Positions 1-9,100 of a stretch of 64,000 nucleotides of DNA are shown one piece after another. This DNA comes from Pseudomonas laurylsulfatiphila (GTDB lineage: Bacteria > Pseudomonadota > Gammaproteobacteria > Pseudomonadales > Pseudomonadaceae): contig NZ_NIRS01000004.1 of assembly GCF_002934665.1 (NCBI RefSeq), forward strand, positions 312,501 to 376,500, in the 5' to 3' direction. The notes beneath the pieces were generated by a model. That model worked only from the letters and a program-made list of their open reading frames with translations. It ran no database searches and was not told the origin of the DNA. Position 1 is the stretch's first letter, and each line of letters begins with the position of its first letter. A program made the position numbers and the translations under genes.

Positions 1-2
1 TC

Positions 3-185
3 AGACCGGCGATTGCCCATCGGCTGATTGATTCGATGAAGGACGGCCAGTTGTTGTTTTCCTACTACCCGGACCAGCGCTGGTTGAAGTCATCCTCCTA
101 CATCAACTGCGGCGGCGACACCGTGGCCTCAAGGGAAAAATCCACTTCAACCCAGAAAACGACGTCCAACCTGTCAAAACTGTAA
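3..185 (+). CDS. C-terminal part of an unrecognised protein (partial)
   Basis: An open frame enters from the window edge and runs 60 codons to TAA at 183-185. The first 40 residues look protein-like (FSYYPDQRW, SYINCGG). The last 15 are a low-complexity Ser/Thr/Lys tail. Dropping one base near position 125-135 moves reading into a more natural frame (KGKIHFNPENDVQPVK) that ends with TGA near 203, so a frameshift or a decayed end is possible. I do not recognise the family. The end overlaps the CopR-like box in front of copA. Confidence 0.4.
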   Translation, partial: RPAIAHRLIDSMKDGQLLFSYYPDQRWLKSSSYINCGGDTVASREKSTSTQKTTSNLSKL

Positions 186-187
186 TC
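172..187 (+). promoter_or_regulatory. CopR-type copper box upstream of copA
   Basis: TGTCAAAACTGTAATC matches the box between copI and copR (TGACAAAGTTGTAATC, minus strand of 48681-48696) at 13 of 16 positions. It fits the TGACA/TGTAA style of boxes bound by CopR/CusR/PcoR response regulators (family knowledge). A TAG-NNT -10 candidate, TAGCCT, lies at 220-225, 32 nt past the box. The same 32-nt spacing occurs in front of copI. No good -35 is visible, as expected for an activator-dependent promoter. Confidence 0.65.
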
Positions 188-265
188 CCCGCCTCAGCCA
201 GCTGAAAGGCACCGCCCGCTAGCCTCGTCGACAAGTTCAACAGGCTGACGGGCGGAACACACGGC

Positions 266-1972
266 ATGCACTCCCACACTTCAAGACGCACCTTCGTCAA
301 AGGCCTGGCCATCGGCGGGCTCTTCGGCGGCCTCGGGTTATGGCGCACGCCGGTCTGGGCGATCAGCAGCCCCGGCGAACCGCAGGTGTTGGCCGGCAAT
401 GATTTCGACCTGTTCATCGGCGAATCCCCGGTCAACTTCACCGGCACCCCGCGCACTGCACTGACCATCAACGGTGGCATTCCCGGCCCGCTGCTGCGCT
501 GGCGTGAAGGCGATACAGTGACGCTGCGGGTACGCAACAGACTCAAGGACAGCACCTCCATTCACTGGCACGGCATCTTGCTGCCGGCCAACATGGACGG
601 CGTGCCGGGCCTGAGTTTCAAGGGCATCGAGCCGGGCGGCCTGTACGTCTACCAGTTCACCGTGCGGCAGAACGGCACCTACTGGTATCACAGCCATTCG
701 GGGTTCCAGGAACAATCCGGCGTCTACGGCCCGCTGGTGATCGACGCCAAGGACCCGGAGCCGTTCCAGTACGACCGCGACTACGTGGTGATGCTCAGCG
801 ACTGGACCGACGAAGACCCGGTCGACCTGATGAAGACGCTGAAAAAACAGTCCGATTACTACAACTTCAACAAGCGCACCGTGGGCGACTTCATCCACGA
901 CGTCAGCGAAAAAGGCTGGGGGCCGACCGTCGCCGATCGCACGATGTGGGCCGAGATGAAGATGAACCCCACCGACCTGGCGGACGTCGGCGGCGCCACT
1001 TACACCTACCTGTTGAACGGCCAGGCGCCGGACATGAACTGGACCGGGGTGTTCCGCCCGGGGGAAAAGCTGCGGCTGCGCTTCATCAACGGCTCGGCCA
1101 TGAGTTACTTCGACGTGCGCATCCCCGGCCTGAAAATGACCGTGGTCGCCGCCGATGGCCTGCACGTCAAACCGGTGAGCGTCGACGAGTTTCGCATTGC
1201 CGTGGCGGAAACCTTCGACGTTATCGTCGAACCGACCGAAGCGGCCTACACCCTGTTCGCCCAGGCGATGGATCGCACCGGCTACGCACGCGGCACTCTC
1301 GCAGTGAAGGCGGGACTCGTAGCACCGCTGCCAGCACTGGACCCACGCCCTCTGGTGACCATGGATGACATGGGCATGGCCGGCATGGACCACGGCAGCA
1401 TGGCGGGCATGGATCACAGCAACATGGTCATGGGCGACATGCCCGGCATGCAGTCCCACCCGGCCTCGGAAACCGACAACCCGCTGGTGGACATGCAGGC
1501 CATGTCCACCTCAGCGAAACTCGACGACCCCGGCATGGGCCTGCGCAACAACGGCCGCCGCGTGCTCACCTACTCCGACCTGCGCAGCACCTTCGAAGAC
1601 CCGGACGGCCGCGAGCCTGGCCGCACCCTTGAACTGCACCTGACCGGGCACATGGAAAAATTCGCCTGGTCGTTCAACGGTGTGAAGTTCTCTGATGCAG
1701 AGCCCCTGCGCCTCACCTACGGCGAGCGACTGCGGATCGTGCTGGTCAACGACACGATGATGATGCACCCCATCCACCTGCACGGCATGTGGAGCGACCT
1801 CGAAGACGAGAACGGCCAGTTCATGGTGCGCAAACACACCATCGACATGCCACCGGGCTCGCGGCGCAGCTATCGGGTCACGGCCGATGCGCTCGGCCGT
1901 TGGGCCTATCACTGCCATCTCCTGTACCACATGGAAATGGGCATGTTCCGTGAAGTTCGCGTGGAAGAATGA
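266..1972 (+). CDS. copA: Periplasmic multicopper oxidase CopA
   Basis: 568-residue multicopper oxidase of the CopA/PcoA family, thought to oxidise Cu(I) to less toxic Cu(II) and bind copper in the periplasm. A twin-arginine signal is clear (SRRTFVKG at residues 6-13, cleavage near VWA at about 32), so it is exported folded. The copper ligands are present in order: HWHG near residue 99, YHSHSG near 138, HPIHLHG near 501 and YHCHLLYHMEMGM near 549. A Met/His-rich insert with MAGMDHGSM-like repeats covers about residues 366-392 and is typical of CopA. It is the first gene of copABCD. copB starts 10 bp after its stop. The start is supported by the Tat motif directly after it. Confidence 0.95.
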   Translation: MHSHTSRRTFVKGLAIGGLFGGLGLWRTPVWAISSPGEPQVLAGNDFDLFIGESPVNFTGTPRTALTINGGIPGPLLRWREGDTVTLRVRNRLKDSTSIHWHGILLPANMDGVPGLSFKGIEPGGLYVYQFTVRQNGTYWYHSHSGFQEQSGVYGPLVIDAKDPEPFQYDRDYVVMLSDWTDEDPVDLMKTLKKQSDYYNFNKRTVGDFIHDVSEKGWGPTVADRTMWAEMKMNPTDLADVGGATYTYLLNGQAPDMNWTGVFRPGEKLRLRFINGSAMSYFDVRIPGLKMTVVAADGLHVKPVSVDEFRIAVAETFDVIVEPTEAAYTLFAQAMDRTGYARGTLAVKAGLVAPLPALDPRPLVTMDDMGMAGMDHGSMAGMDHSNMVMGDMPGMQSHPASETDNPLVDMQAMSTSAKLDDPGMGLRNNGRRVLTYSDLRSTFEDPDGREPGRTLELHLTGHMEKFAWSFNGVKFSDAEPLRLTYGERLRIVLVNDTMMMHPIHLHGMWSDLEDENGQFMVRKHTIDMPPGSRRSYRVTADALGRWAYHCHLLYHMEMGMFREVRVEE

Positions 1973-1982
1973 GGCGCACCCC

Positions 1983-2870
1983 ATGATTCGATTCACCCCG
2001 GTTTTTTTCGCACTCGTGACCTCGACGGCGATGGCCGCCAGCGACGGCATGCAAGGCATGGATCACAGCCAGATGGACCATGCCCAGATGCAAGGCATGG
2101 ATCACAGCCAGATGCAGAGCATGGACGAAGGCCAGATGCAGCCCGCCGCCCCCAGCGAAAGCCGCACGCCTGTCCCGGTGCTGACCGATGCCGATCGCGC
2201 GGCGGTGTATGCCGATCCCGCCGGCCACCATGTCCACGACAACACACTCAATTCGTTTTTCCTCGCCGACAAACTGGAGTGGCAGGACGCCAATGACGGC
2301 AGCACCCTGGCCTGGGATTTGTCCGGTTGGGTCGGCGGCGACATCGATCGCCTGTGGCTGCGCTCCGAAGGCGAGCGCACCAACGGCGTGACCGAGGACG
2401 CGGAAATCCAGGCCCTGTGGGGCCACGCCATTTCCCCGTGGTGGGACGTGGTCAGCGGCGTGCGCCAGGACTTCAAACCCGGCGCCCCGCAAACCTGGGC
2501 CGCGTTCGGCATGCAAGGCATGGCGCTGTACAACTTCGAGGCCCAAGCCACGGCCTTCATCGGCGAAGGCGGCCAGAGCGCCGTGCGGCTGGAGGGCGAC
2601 TACGACATCCTGCTGACCAACCGGCTGATCCTGCAGCCAACCGTCGAGCTCAATGCCTATGGCAAAAACGATCCGCAACGGGGCATCGGCGCGGGGCTGT
2701 CCAACACCGAGGCGGGCTTGCGCCTGCGCTACGAAATCCGCCGGGAATTCGCGCCCTACCTCGGCGTGACCTGGAACCGCACCTACGGCAACACCGCCGA
2801 CTACGCCAGCGACGAAGGCGAGGACCGCAGCGAAACCCGCCTCGTGCTCGGTCTTCGGATGTGGTTCTGA
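1983..2870 (+). CDS. copB: Outer membrane copper-resistance protein CopB
   Basis: 295 residues. A Sec signal peptide ends near AMA at residue 18. A His/Met-rich copper-binding segment follows, with repeated MDHSQM and MQGMDHSQM units (about residues 22-50). The rest is a predicted beta-barrel ending in LGLRMWF with a terminal aromatic, as in outer membrane proteins. This is the CopB/PcoB architecture. The ATG at 1983 is chosen because it starts the signal peptide. An upstream in-frame start would lie inside copA. It is probably translated from the copA transcript. Confidence 0.92.
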   Translation: MIRFTPVFFALVTSTAMAASDGMQGMDHSQMDHAQMQGMDHSQMQSMDEGQMQPAAPSESRTPVPVLTDADRAAVYADPAGHHVHDNTLNSFFLADKLEWQDANDGSTLAWDLSGWVGGDIDRLWLRSEGERTNGVTEDAEIQALWGHAISPWWDVVSGVRQDFKPGAPQTWAAFGMQGMALYNFEAQATAFIGEGGQSAVRLEGDYDILLTNRLILQPTVELNAYGKNDPQRGIGAGLSNTEAGLRLRYEIRREFAPYLGVTWNRTYGNTADYASDEGEDRSETRLVLGLRMWF

Positions 2871-2922
2871 GCAGACTCACCCAAAACCAATAACAACCGC
2901 TTCGAGCGGTAAAGGACCTTGC

Positions 2923-3306
2923 ATGCGCATCATCAAACCCACCGCCATCGTCATCGCGTTACTCAGCGGCCTGCTCATGAGCACCCTCGCTCAAGCGCAC
3001 CCCAAACTGCTCGCCTCCACCCCAGTGGAAGGCGCAGAAGGTGCGCCGCCCGACAAGATCGAACTGCACTTCTCCGAAAACCTCGTCACCCAGTTTTCCG
3101 GCGCCAAACTGCTGATGACCGAAATGGCCGGCATGGCCCACGCCCCGATGCCGGTCAAGGCCAAGGTCAGCGGCGGCAGTGATCCGAAAACCATGCTCAT
3201 TACCCCGACAACAGCCTTGACTGCCGGCACCTACAAGGTCGAATGGCGCGCGGTGTCGTCGGACACCCACCCGATCACCGGCAACGTCACCTTCAAAGTG
3301 AAATGA
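2923..3306 (+). CDS. copC: Periplasmic copper-binding protein CopC
   Basis: 127 residues. The signal peptide ends at AQA (residue 25), so the mature protein begins with His26, the N-terminal histidine used as a Cu(II) ligand in CopC. The second ligand cluster, DTHPITG (Asp114, His116), is intact near the C-terminus. The middle carries a short Met-containing stretch (MTEMAGMAHAPM), possibly a soft-metal site. Shine-Dalgarno AAAGGA lies 8 nt before ATG. copD begins 3 bp downstream, and CopC is thought to hand copper to CopD. Confidence 0.93.
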   Translation: MRIIKPTAIVIALLSGLLMSTLAQAHPKLLASTPVEGAEGAPPDKIELHFSENLVTQFSGAKLLMTEMAGMAHAPMPVKAKVSGGSDPKTMLITPTTALTAGTYKVEWRAVSSDTHPITGNVTFKVK

Positions 3307-3309
3307 TCG

Positions 3310-4233
3310 ATGAGCGACTCGGCCAACGTCGTTCTGCGGTTTGTGTTGTATGTGGATTTGATGCTGTTGTTTGGCGTGGCGCTATTCGGGCTCTACAGCT
3401 TTAAAGGACAGGAACGACGATCCGGGACGGTGCTGCCCTTTCGCCGATGGCTGACGGGAACTGCCGGGCTCGGTGCACTGTTGTCCATCGCCGGCATGGT
3501 GCTGATGGTCCGCGCCATGAGCGGCGAATCAGACATTGCCGAACTACGCCCTCACCTCGAGATGATGCTGTTCGAGACAGACGTCGGGATGGCCTGGGCC
3601 GTGCGGATGATTGCGTTGGCGGTCGCGGGTTTGGCGGTGATGCTAAACCCACGCACCCCCGGCCTCAGCCTGGTGATCGCCAGCACTGCCGGCGGCATCG
3701 CCCTCGCCAGCCTGGCCTGGAGCGGGCATGGCGCCATGGACGAAGGCAGCCGTCGTTACTGGCACTTCACGACAGACATCCTGCACCTGCTGGTGGCGGG
3801 CGCATGGCTCGGCGCGCTGCTGGCGTTTGCGTTGATGGCGCAACCCCGGGCCCTGCAAACCGAAGCACACATTCGTTTGCTGGCTCATGCCGTCAGGCGA
3901 TTCGAGCTTGTCGGTGCGCTGGTCGTCGTGATCATCACCGTGACGGGCGTGGTGAACTACCTGTTCATCCTCGGCCCGAGACTCGATGAGGTTTTACTCA
4001 GCCACTACGGAATTCTGCTGACGATCAAAGTGCTGCTGTTTACCGGGATGCTGGTGTTGGCGGCGCTGAACCGCTTTCATCTTGGCCCCTTGCTGGAGCG
4101 GTCATTGCGCGAGGGCCAGTATCGCGTGGCAGCCCATGCACTTCGGCGCAGCGTGGTAGTGGAAATGGCCGCGGCGGTTTTGATCGTGGGGTTGGTGGCG
4201 TGGTTGGGGACGTTGAGCCCGGAAGTGGAATGA
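3310..4233 (+). CDS. copD: Inner membrane copper protein CopD
   Basis: 307 residues with about eight hydrophobic segments, first at residues 6-27 and last near the C-terminus (AAAVLIVGLVAWLG). Membrane histidines occur in HFTTDILHLLVAGAWLGALL, a signature of the CopD/PcoD family. The protein is proposed to move copper across the inner membrane together with CopC. It is the last gene of the copper operon. The ATG at 3310 follows the copC stop directly. Confidence 0.9.
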   Translation: MSDSANVVLRFVLYVDLMLLFGVALFGLYSFKGQERRSGTVLPFRRWLTGTAGLGALLSIAGMVLMVRAMSGESDIAELRPHLEMMLFETDVGMAWAVRMIALAVAGLAVMLNPRTPGLSLVIASTAGGIALASLAWSGHGAMDEGSRRYWHFTTDILHLLVAGAWLGALLAFALMAQPRALQTEAHIRLLAHAVRRFELVGALVVVIITVTGVVNYLFILGPRLDEVLLSHYGILLTIKVLLFTGMLVLAALNRFHLGPLLERSLREGQYRVAAHALRRSVVVEMAAAVLIVGLVAWLGTLSPEVE

Positions 4234-4256
4234 GCCATCTTCAGGGGGCGTTGATT

Positions 4257-4285
4257 TTTCACACCGGTGAAAGTTTCACTACACT
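4257..4285 (+). promoter_or_regulatory. Possible promoter of pheC
   Basis: TTTCAC at 4257-4262 and TACACT at 4280-4285 are separated by 17 bp. The -35 candidate is also half of an imperfect inverted repeat, TTTCAC/GTGAAA (4257-4272), which could be an operator. Assigned from spacing and hexamer similarity only. Confidence 0.3.
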
Positions 4286-4325
4286 CCCCCTTTCAAAACC
4301 ACTCCAGCACAAAAGCCCGATAACA

Positions 4326-5111
4326 ATGACGAAAATCAAAAGAGCAATGATGCTCGGCGGCTTGCTCGCACTCTCCCTTGGCGCCCAGGCAGAACCTTCG
4401 CATCTGGACAGCGTCATGCAACAGGGACAACTGCGCGTTTGCACTACCGGCGACTACAAGCCGTACACCCTCAAGGCCGAGGACGGCACATATTCCGGCA
4501 TCGACATCGCCATGGCCCACGCCCTGGCCGACAGCCTGGGCGCCAAGGTCGAATGGGTGCCCACCACCTGGAAAACCCTGATGCCCGACATGCTCGCCGG
4601 CAAGTGCGACATCGCCATGGGCGGCATCTCGGTCACCCTGGAACGGCAGAAAAAAGCCTTCTTCAGCAACATCCTGGACGTCGACGGCAAAATCCCGCTG
4701 GTGCGTTGCGAAGACCAGGCGCTGTACCAGACTGTCGAACAGATCAACCAGCCCTCGGTTCGCCTGGTCGAACCCGCCGGCGGCACCAACGAAGCGTTCG
4801 TCCACGCCTACCTGCCCCAGGCGCAATTGCAGCTGCGCGATAACCTGAGCATCTTCCAGGAACTGCTGGATAAAAAGGCTGACGTGATGATCACCGATGC
4901 GTCGGAGGCGCTGTATCAGCAGAAGCTCAAACCGGGCCTGTGCGCCGTCAACCCGACGCACTACATGCAATACGGCGAAAAAGCCTACTTGCTGCCCCGT
5001 GACGACATCACCTGGAAGCTGTACGTCGATCAGTGGTTGCACCTGGCCAAGGCGACGGGCAACTATCAGAAGATTCGACGGCAGTGGCTGGCGGTGCCTG
5101 AGGGCAAATAA
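4326..5111 (+). CDS. pheC: Periplasmic cyclohexadienyl (arogenate/prephenate) dehydratase
   Basis: 261 residues with a signal peptide ending at AQA (about residue 22). It has the fold of family 3 solute-binding proteins, and several segments match P. aeruginosa PheC as I remember it: TTGDYKPYT, MGGISVTLERQ, GGTNEAFV and the near-identical EKAYLLPRDD and YVDQWLH. PheC enzymes decarboxylate and dehydrate prephenate or arogenate to phenylpyruvate or phenylalanine in the periplasm. The ATG at 4326 begins the signal peptide. The gene stands alone after copD. A plain amino-acid-binding protein is the alternative, but EKAYLLPRD favours PheC. Confidence 0.8.
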   Translation: MTKIKRAMMLGGLLALSLGAQAEPSHLDSVMQQGQLRVCTTGDYKPYTLKAEDGTYSGIDIAMAHALADSLGAKVEWVPTTWKTLMPDMLAGKCDIAMGGISVTLERQKKAFFSNILDVDGKIPLVRCEDQALYQTVEQINQPSVRLVEPAGGTNEAFVHAYLPQAQLQLRDNLSIFQELLDKKADVMITDASEALYQQKLKPGLCAVNPTHYMQYGEKAYLLPRDDITWKLYVDQWLHLAKATGNYQKIRRQWLAVPEGK

Positions 5112-5266
5112 CGGCATGCCAGGGCGCCTGGCCATGACTTGTTAAATCTCGTTACATACTTGAAACTCCTCTCGCACCGGTAGCAGGCAAGACGCGTTGA
5201 CAAGCGCACCGAACGATAATCCGGTCGATGCCTCGACCGAGCAGCCCCCTCAAAAAAGGACAGACA

Positions 5267-5695
5267 ATGAGCAGCACGGATGAATTGCAAACCTACAATG
5301 TCAGCCCGAAATGGCAGGAACGTTTCGCTTTTTTTGATCAGTACGGCGCCCCCAAAAGCCCCGATTTCAAATTGGGCTTCAAGCAGTTGCCAGCGCGCAA
5401 GCGCATCCTGATCAACCTGAACTTCATCGCATTCTTTTTCGGGCCGATCTATTTCTTCGTGCTGGGGCTGTGGAAAAAGAACCTGGCGATCATCGCGATC
5501 ATCGTTGCCCTGTCCTTCGTCCTGGCATTGATTTTCACCCTGCTGGGTTATGAAGAAGCACCCAAGGCCCTCAACAGCGGCATGAATATCGTCTTTGCAC
5601 TGATGTACGGATTGAGCGCCAACTACGCCTACTACCTGAAACAGGTAAAAGGCTCGCAAGGCTGGAATCCTTTTGAAGGCTTGAGGTTGGTCTGA
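5267..5695 (+). CDS. DUF2628 inner membrane protein
   Basis: 142 residues. A soluble N-terminal part with aromatic residues (KWQERFAFFDQYG) precedes three hydrophobic segments at about residues 47-70, 73-95 and 105-122. The order and the FGPIYFFVLGLWKKN segment match DUF2628 proteins, whose function is unknown. AAAGGA lies 7 nt before the ATG at 5267. An in-frame upstream start at 5228 is less likely. An intrinsic terminator follows within 20 bp, so the gene is probably monocistronic. Confidence 0.75.
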   Translation: MSSTDELQTYNVSPKWQERFAFFDQYGAPKSPDFKLGFKQLPARKRILINLNFIAFFFGPIYFFVLGLWKKNLAIIAIIVALSFVLALIFTLLGYEEAPKALNSGMNIVFALMYGLSANYAYYLKQVKGSQGWNPFEGLRLV

Positions 5696-5711
5696 GCCTT
5701 GCCCGGATAGC

Positions 5712-5739
5712 AAAACGGTGGAAATCACTCCACCGTTTT
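5712..5739. terminator. Bidirectional intrinsic terminator
   Basis: Eleven-bp perfect stem AAAACGGTGGA / TCCACCGTTTT with a 6-nt loop. A-runs on one arm and T-runs on the other let it serve both the DUF2628 gene (plus) and the lipoprotein gene (minus), which converge here. Confidence 0.85.
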
Positions 5740-5749
5740 GCGTCACCGG

Positions 5750-5971
5750 TCAATCGTCGTGCAACAACCCCGCGCCATACTCGCCAAAACTATTGCCCAG
5801 CGCACTGCCATGGAAATTCATCTGGTTGGTGTTGCTGTGGGTGGGGCCTGGGCCAAAGCCGGCCGGCTGCACCGAGTCAGCCGAATAATCGCGATGGGCA
5901 CTCACACCCGAACAGGCGCTCAACAGCACGGCACCTGCGATTAGTGAGACCTTGATCAGATTTGCGATCAT
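5750..5971 (-). CDS. Small putative lipoprotein
   Basis: 73 residues. A hydrophobic signal (NLIKVSLIAGAVLLSAC) carries the lipobox LSAC with Cys at about residue 19. The mature part is short, glycine- and asparagine-rich and has no domain I recognise. A longer in-frame start at 6022 exists, but the ATG at 5971 puts the positive n-region directly before the hydrophobic core. Outer membrane anchoring is inferred from the lipobox. Confidence 0.65.
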   Translation of the reverse strand: MIANLIKVSLIAGAVLLSACSGVSAHRDYSADSVQPAGFGPGPTHSNTNQMNFHGSALGNSFGEYGAGLLHDD

Positions 5972-6144
5972 TTTTTTATTCCTGTGGGTTGAGGCGCGGG
6001 GGACATGACCTTTGGCGGTCATCCTATGCCTCGTCCGTGCCAGGCATCATGAAATAATGCGCGGCGACAGCATCGGTTCAGGAACCCTGTGCACCAGGCG
6101 ATATCTTGCCAGGTACACAGGTATAGAGACCCAGCGACGCACCA

Positions 6145-9100
6145 TCAGGCAATGATGTCTGCGCTGACGAGTGTCGCAACACCGACCAGGGAAATCTCGA
6201 ACTCCGCAGCCGTGTCGGCATCGGTGCTGCCGGACAGGATGCCGCCAGCGAAGCGTATCTGCCCGGTCGCGTTACTGCTGAAGGCATTCGCCCCGATAAA
6301 ACTGAAAGCCTCATTGACCGCAGTGGCCACGTTGGCGTCCAGGGTCGACAGGTCGATTTTGTCGCCTTCACTGGTTTTGAAATCCCCAATCACATCGCGC
6401 AATGCGCCCAGGCCCATTTCGCTCAAGGCATCGAAGTCGAAGCGATCGGCGCCGAGACTGCCATTGAGCTGGTCAACACCCGCCCCGCCTGTCAGCAGGT
6501 CGTTACCGGCACCGCCATTGAGCACATCATTGCCCGCGCCGCCGCTGAGGGTATTGGCCGCCGCATTGCCGGTCAGGGTGTCGTTGAAGTTACTGCCGGT
6601 CAGGTTTTCGAAGGCCAGCAGCGTATCGCTGCCTGAGCCGCCCGTGGTCTGGGCGGCAGTCAGGGCCAGGTTGACCGTCACCGCACTGGCGGCAAAGGCA
6701 TAGGACGCGGTATCGACACCATCGCCGCCATTGAGGATGTTGTTGCCGGCACCGGCAAACAGCGTGTTGTTCAACGCATTGCCGGTACCGTTGGCGGCCG
6801 TGGTTGCCAGCAGCCGCAGGTTTTCCACGTTGGCGCCCAGGGTATAACCCGCCAGGGAGCTGTAGACAGAGTCCGTGCCACCGGTGGCGGCGACCGCATT
6901 GGTTTCGCTGACCACATCGCCGACGTTATCGACAAAGTAGATGTCCGAACCGTCGCCACCCACCAGTGCGTCGACGCCGGCACCTCCATCGAGGGTGTCA
7001 TTGCCAGCGCCGCCATTGAGCCCATCATTGCCCGCCCCGCCACTGAGGGTATTGGCACCGGCATTGCCGGTCAGGGTGTCATTGAAATTACTGCCCGCCA
7101 GGTTTTCGAAGGCCAGCAGCGTATCGCTGCCTGAGCCGCCCGTGGCCTGGGCGGTGGTGACAGCCAGGCTGGCAATCACCGCACTGGCAGCAAAGGCATA
7201 GGACGCGGTATCGACACCATCACCGCCATTGAGGATGTTGTTGCCGGCACCGGCGAAGAGCGTGTTGTTCAATGCATTGCCGGTACCGTTGGCGGCCGTG
7301 GATGCCAACAGGCGCAGGTTTTCCACGTTGGCGCCCAGGGTATAGCCGGCCAGGGTGGTACTGACCATATCTGTGCCGCCGGTAGCCGCAACGGCATTGG
7401 TTTCACTGACCACATCGCCGACGTTATCGACGATGTAAGTGTCCGAACCGTCGCCACCCACCAGTGTGTCGACGCCGGCCCCTCCATCGAGGGTGTCATT
7501 GCCGGCAGCACCATTGAGCCCATCATTGCCCGCGCCGCCACTGAGGGTATTGGCCGCCGCATTGCCGGTCAGGGTGTCGTTGAAATTACTGCCCGCCAGA
7601 TTTTCAAAGGCCAGCAGCGTATCGCTGCCTGAGCCGCCCGTTGCCTGGGCGGTGGTGACAGCCAGGCTGGCTATCACCGCACTAGCGGCAAAGGCATAGG
7701 ACGCGGTATCGACCCCGTCGCCACCATTGAGAATGTTGTTGCCGGCCCCGGCGAAGAGCGTGTTGTTCAACGCATTGCCGGTACCGTTGGCAGCCGTGGT
7801 TGCCAACAGGCGCAGGTTTTCCACGTTGGCGCCCAGGGTATAGGCGGCCAGGGTGCTACTGACCGTATCCGTGCCACCGGTCGCCGCAACGGCATTGGTT
7901 TCACTGACCACATCACCGACGTTATCGACAACGTAAGAGTCCGAACCGTCGCTCCCCACCAGAGTGTCTGCACCGGCGCCGCCATTGAGCACATCATTGC
8001 CCGCGCCGCCACTGAGGGTGTTGGCGCCGGCATTGCCGGTCAGGATGTCGTTGAAGTTACTGCCGGTCAGGTTTTCGAAGGCCAGCAGCGTATCGCTGCC
8101 CGAACCACCGGTGGCCTGAGCGGTCGTCAGGGCCAGACTGACCGTTACCGCACTGGCGGCAAAGGCATAGGACGCGGTATCCACACCATCGCCGCCATTG
8201 AGAATGTTGTTGCCGGCACCGGCAAACAGCGTGTTGTTCAATGCATTGCCGGTACCGTTGGCAGCCGTGGTTGCCAGCAGGCGCAGATTTTCCACGTTGG
8301 CGCCGAGGACGTGGTTCGCCAGGGTACTGTTGACCGTATCGATTCCACCGGTAGCCGCAACGGCATTGGTTTCAACGACGACATCGAACAGGTTATCGAC
8401 GAAGTAGGTGTCGGAGCCGTCGCCGCCGGTCATCCTGTCGATGCCGGCACCACCGTTGAGCGTGTCGTTGCCGGCATCGCCGTTGAGATGATCGTTTGCA
8501 CTGCCGCCCGTGAGGGTGTCGTCACCCGCACCGGCATCAATGACCACGCTGCCGACACCCGCCCAGGTCAGCACGTTGGCCGTGGCATCGCCCGCCAGGC
8601 CGGTCAGTTTGTTGCCGCTGGCATCGAAACGCTGGAAGTAAGTGCCAGAACCTGCGCCGTCCTGGCCGATGGACTCCCACACCACCACATAACCGCCATC
8701 AGTCAGCGTGGTCACCCGCGTGATGATCTGATCGCCCGCTACCGTCGTGTTGACACGGGTTTCCGCACCGACCAGAGCGCCACTGGCATTAATACGCTGG
8801 GTGAAAACGCCATCGACATCACCCGGGCCATTGCCCACCCAAGTGACCAGGTAGCCACCATCGAACATTACCGAGACGTGAGCCTCTCCCTGAGCACCAG
8901 TGGTCGTGGTGTTGACCCGGGTCTGCGGGCCAATCTTGCCGCCAGCGGAGTTATAGAGCTGGGAAAATACGTCTCTTTGTTCCACTCCGGTAACCGTATC
9001 AGGGTAAGACTCCCAGACGAGCAGGTAATTGCCGTTGGCCTGCACAGCGACCATATGCTCGGACTGGATATCCACAGAGGGTGTGTTGACCAGGGTTTCC

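Noticed and set aside
6540..8500. Regular repeats that could suggest a CRISPR array
   Set aside because: Period is 498 bp, in frame and protein-coding (RTX). No short repeat/spacer structure.
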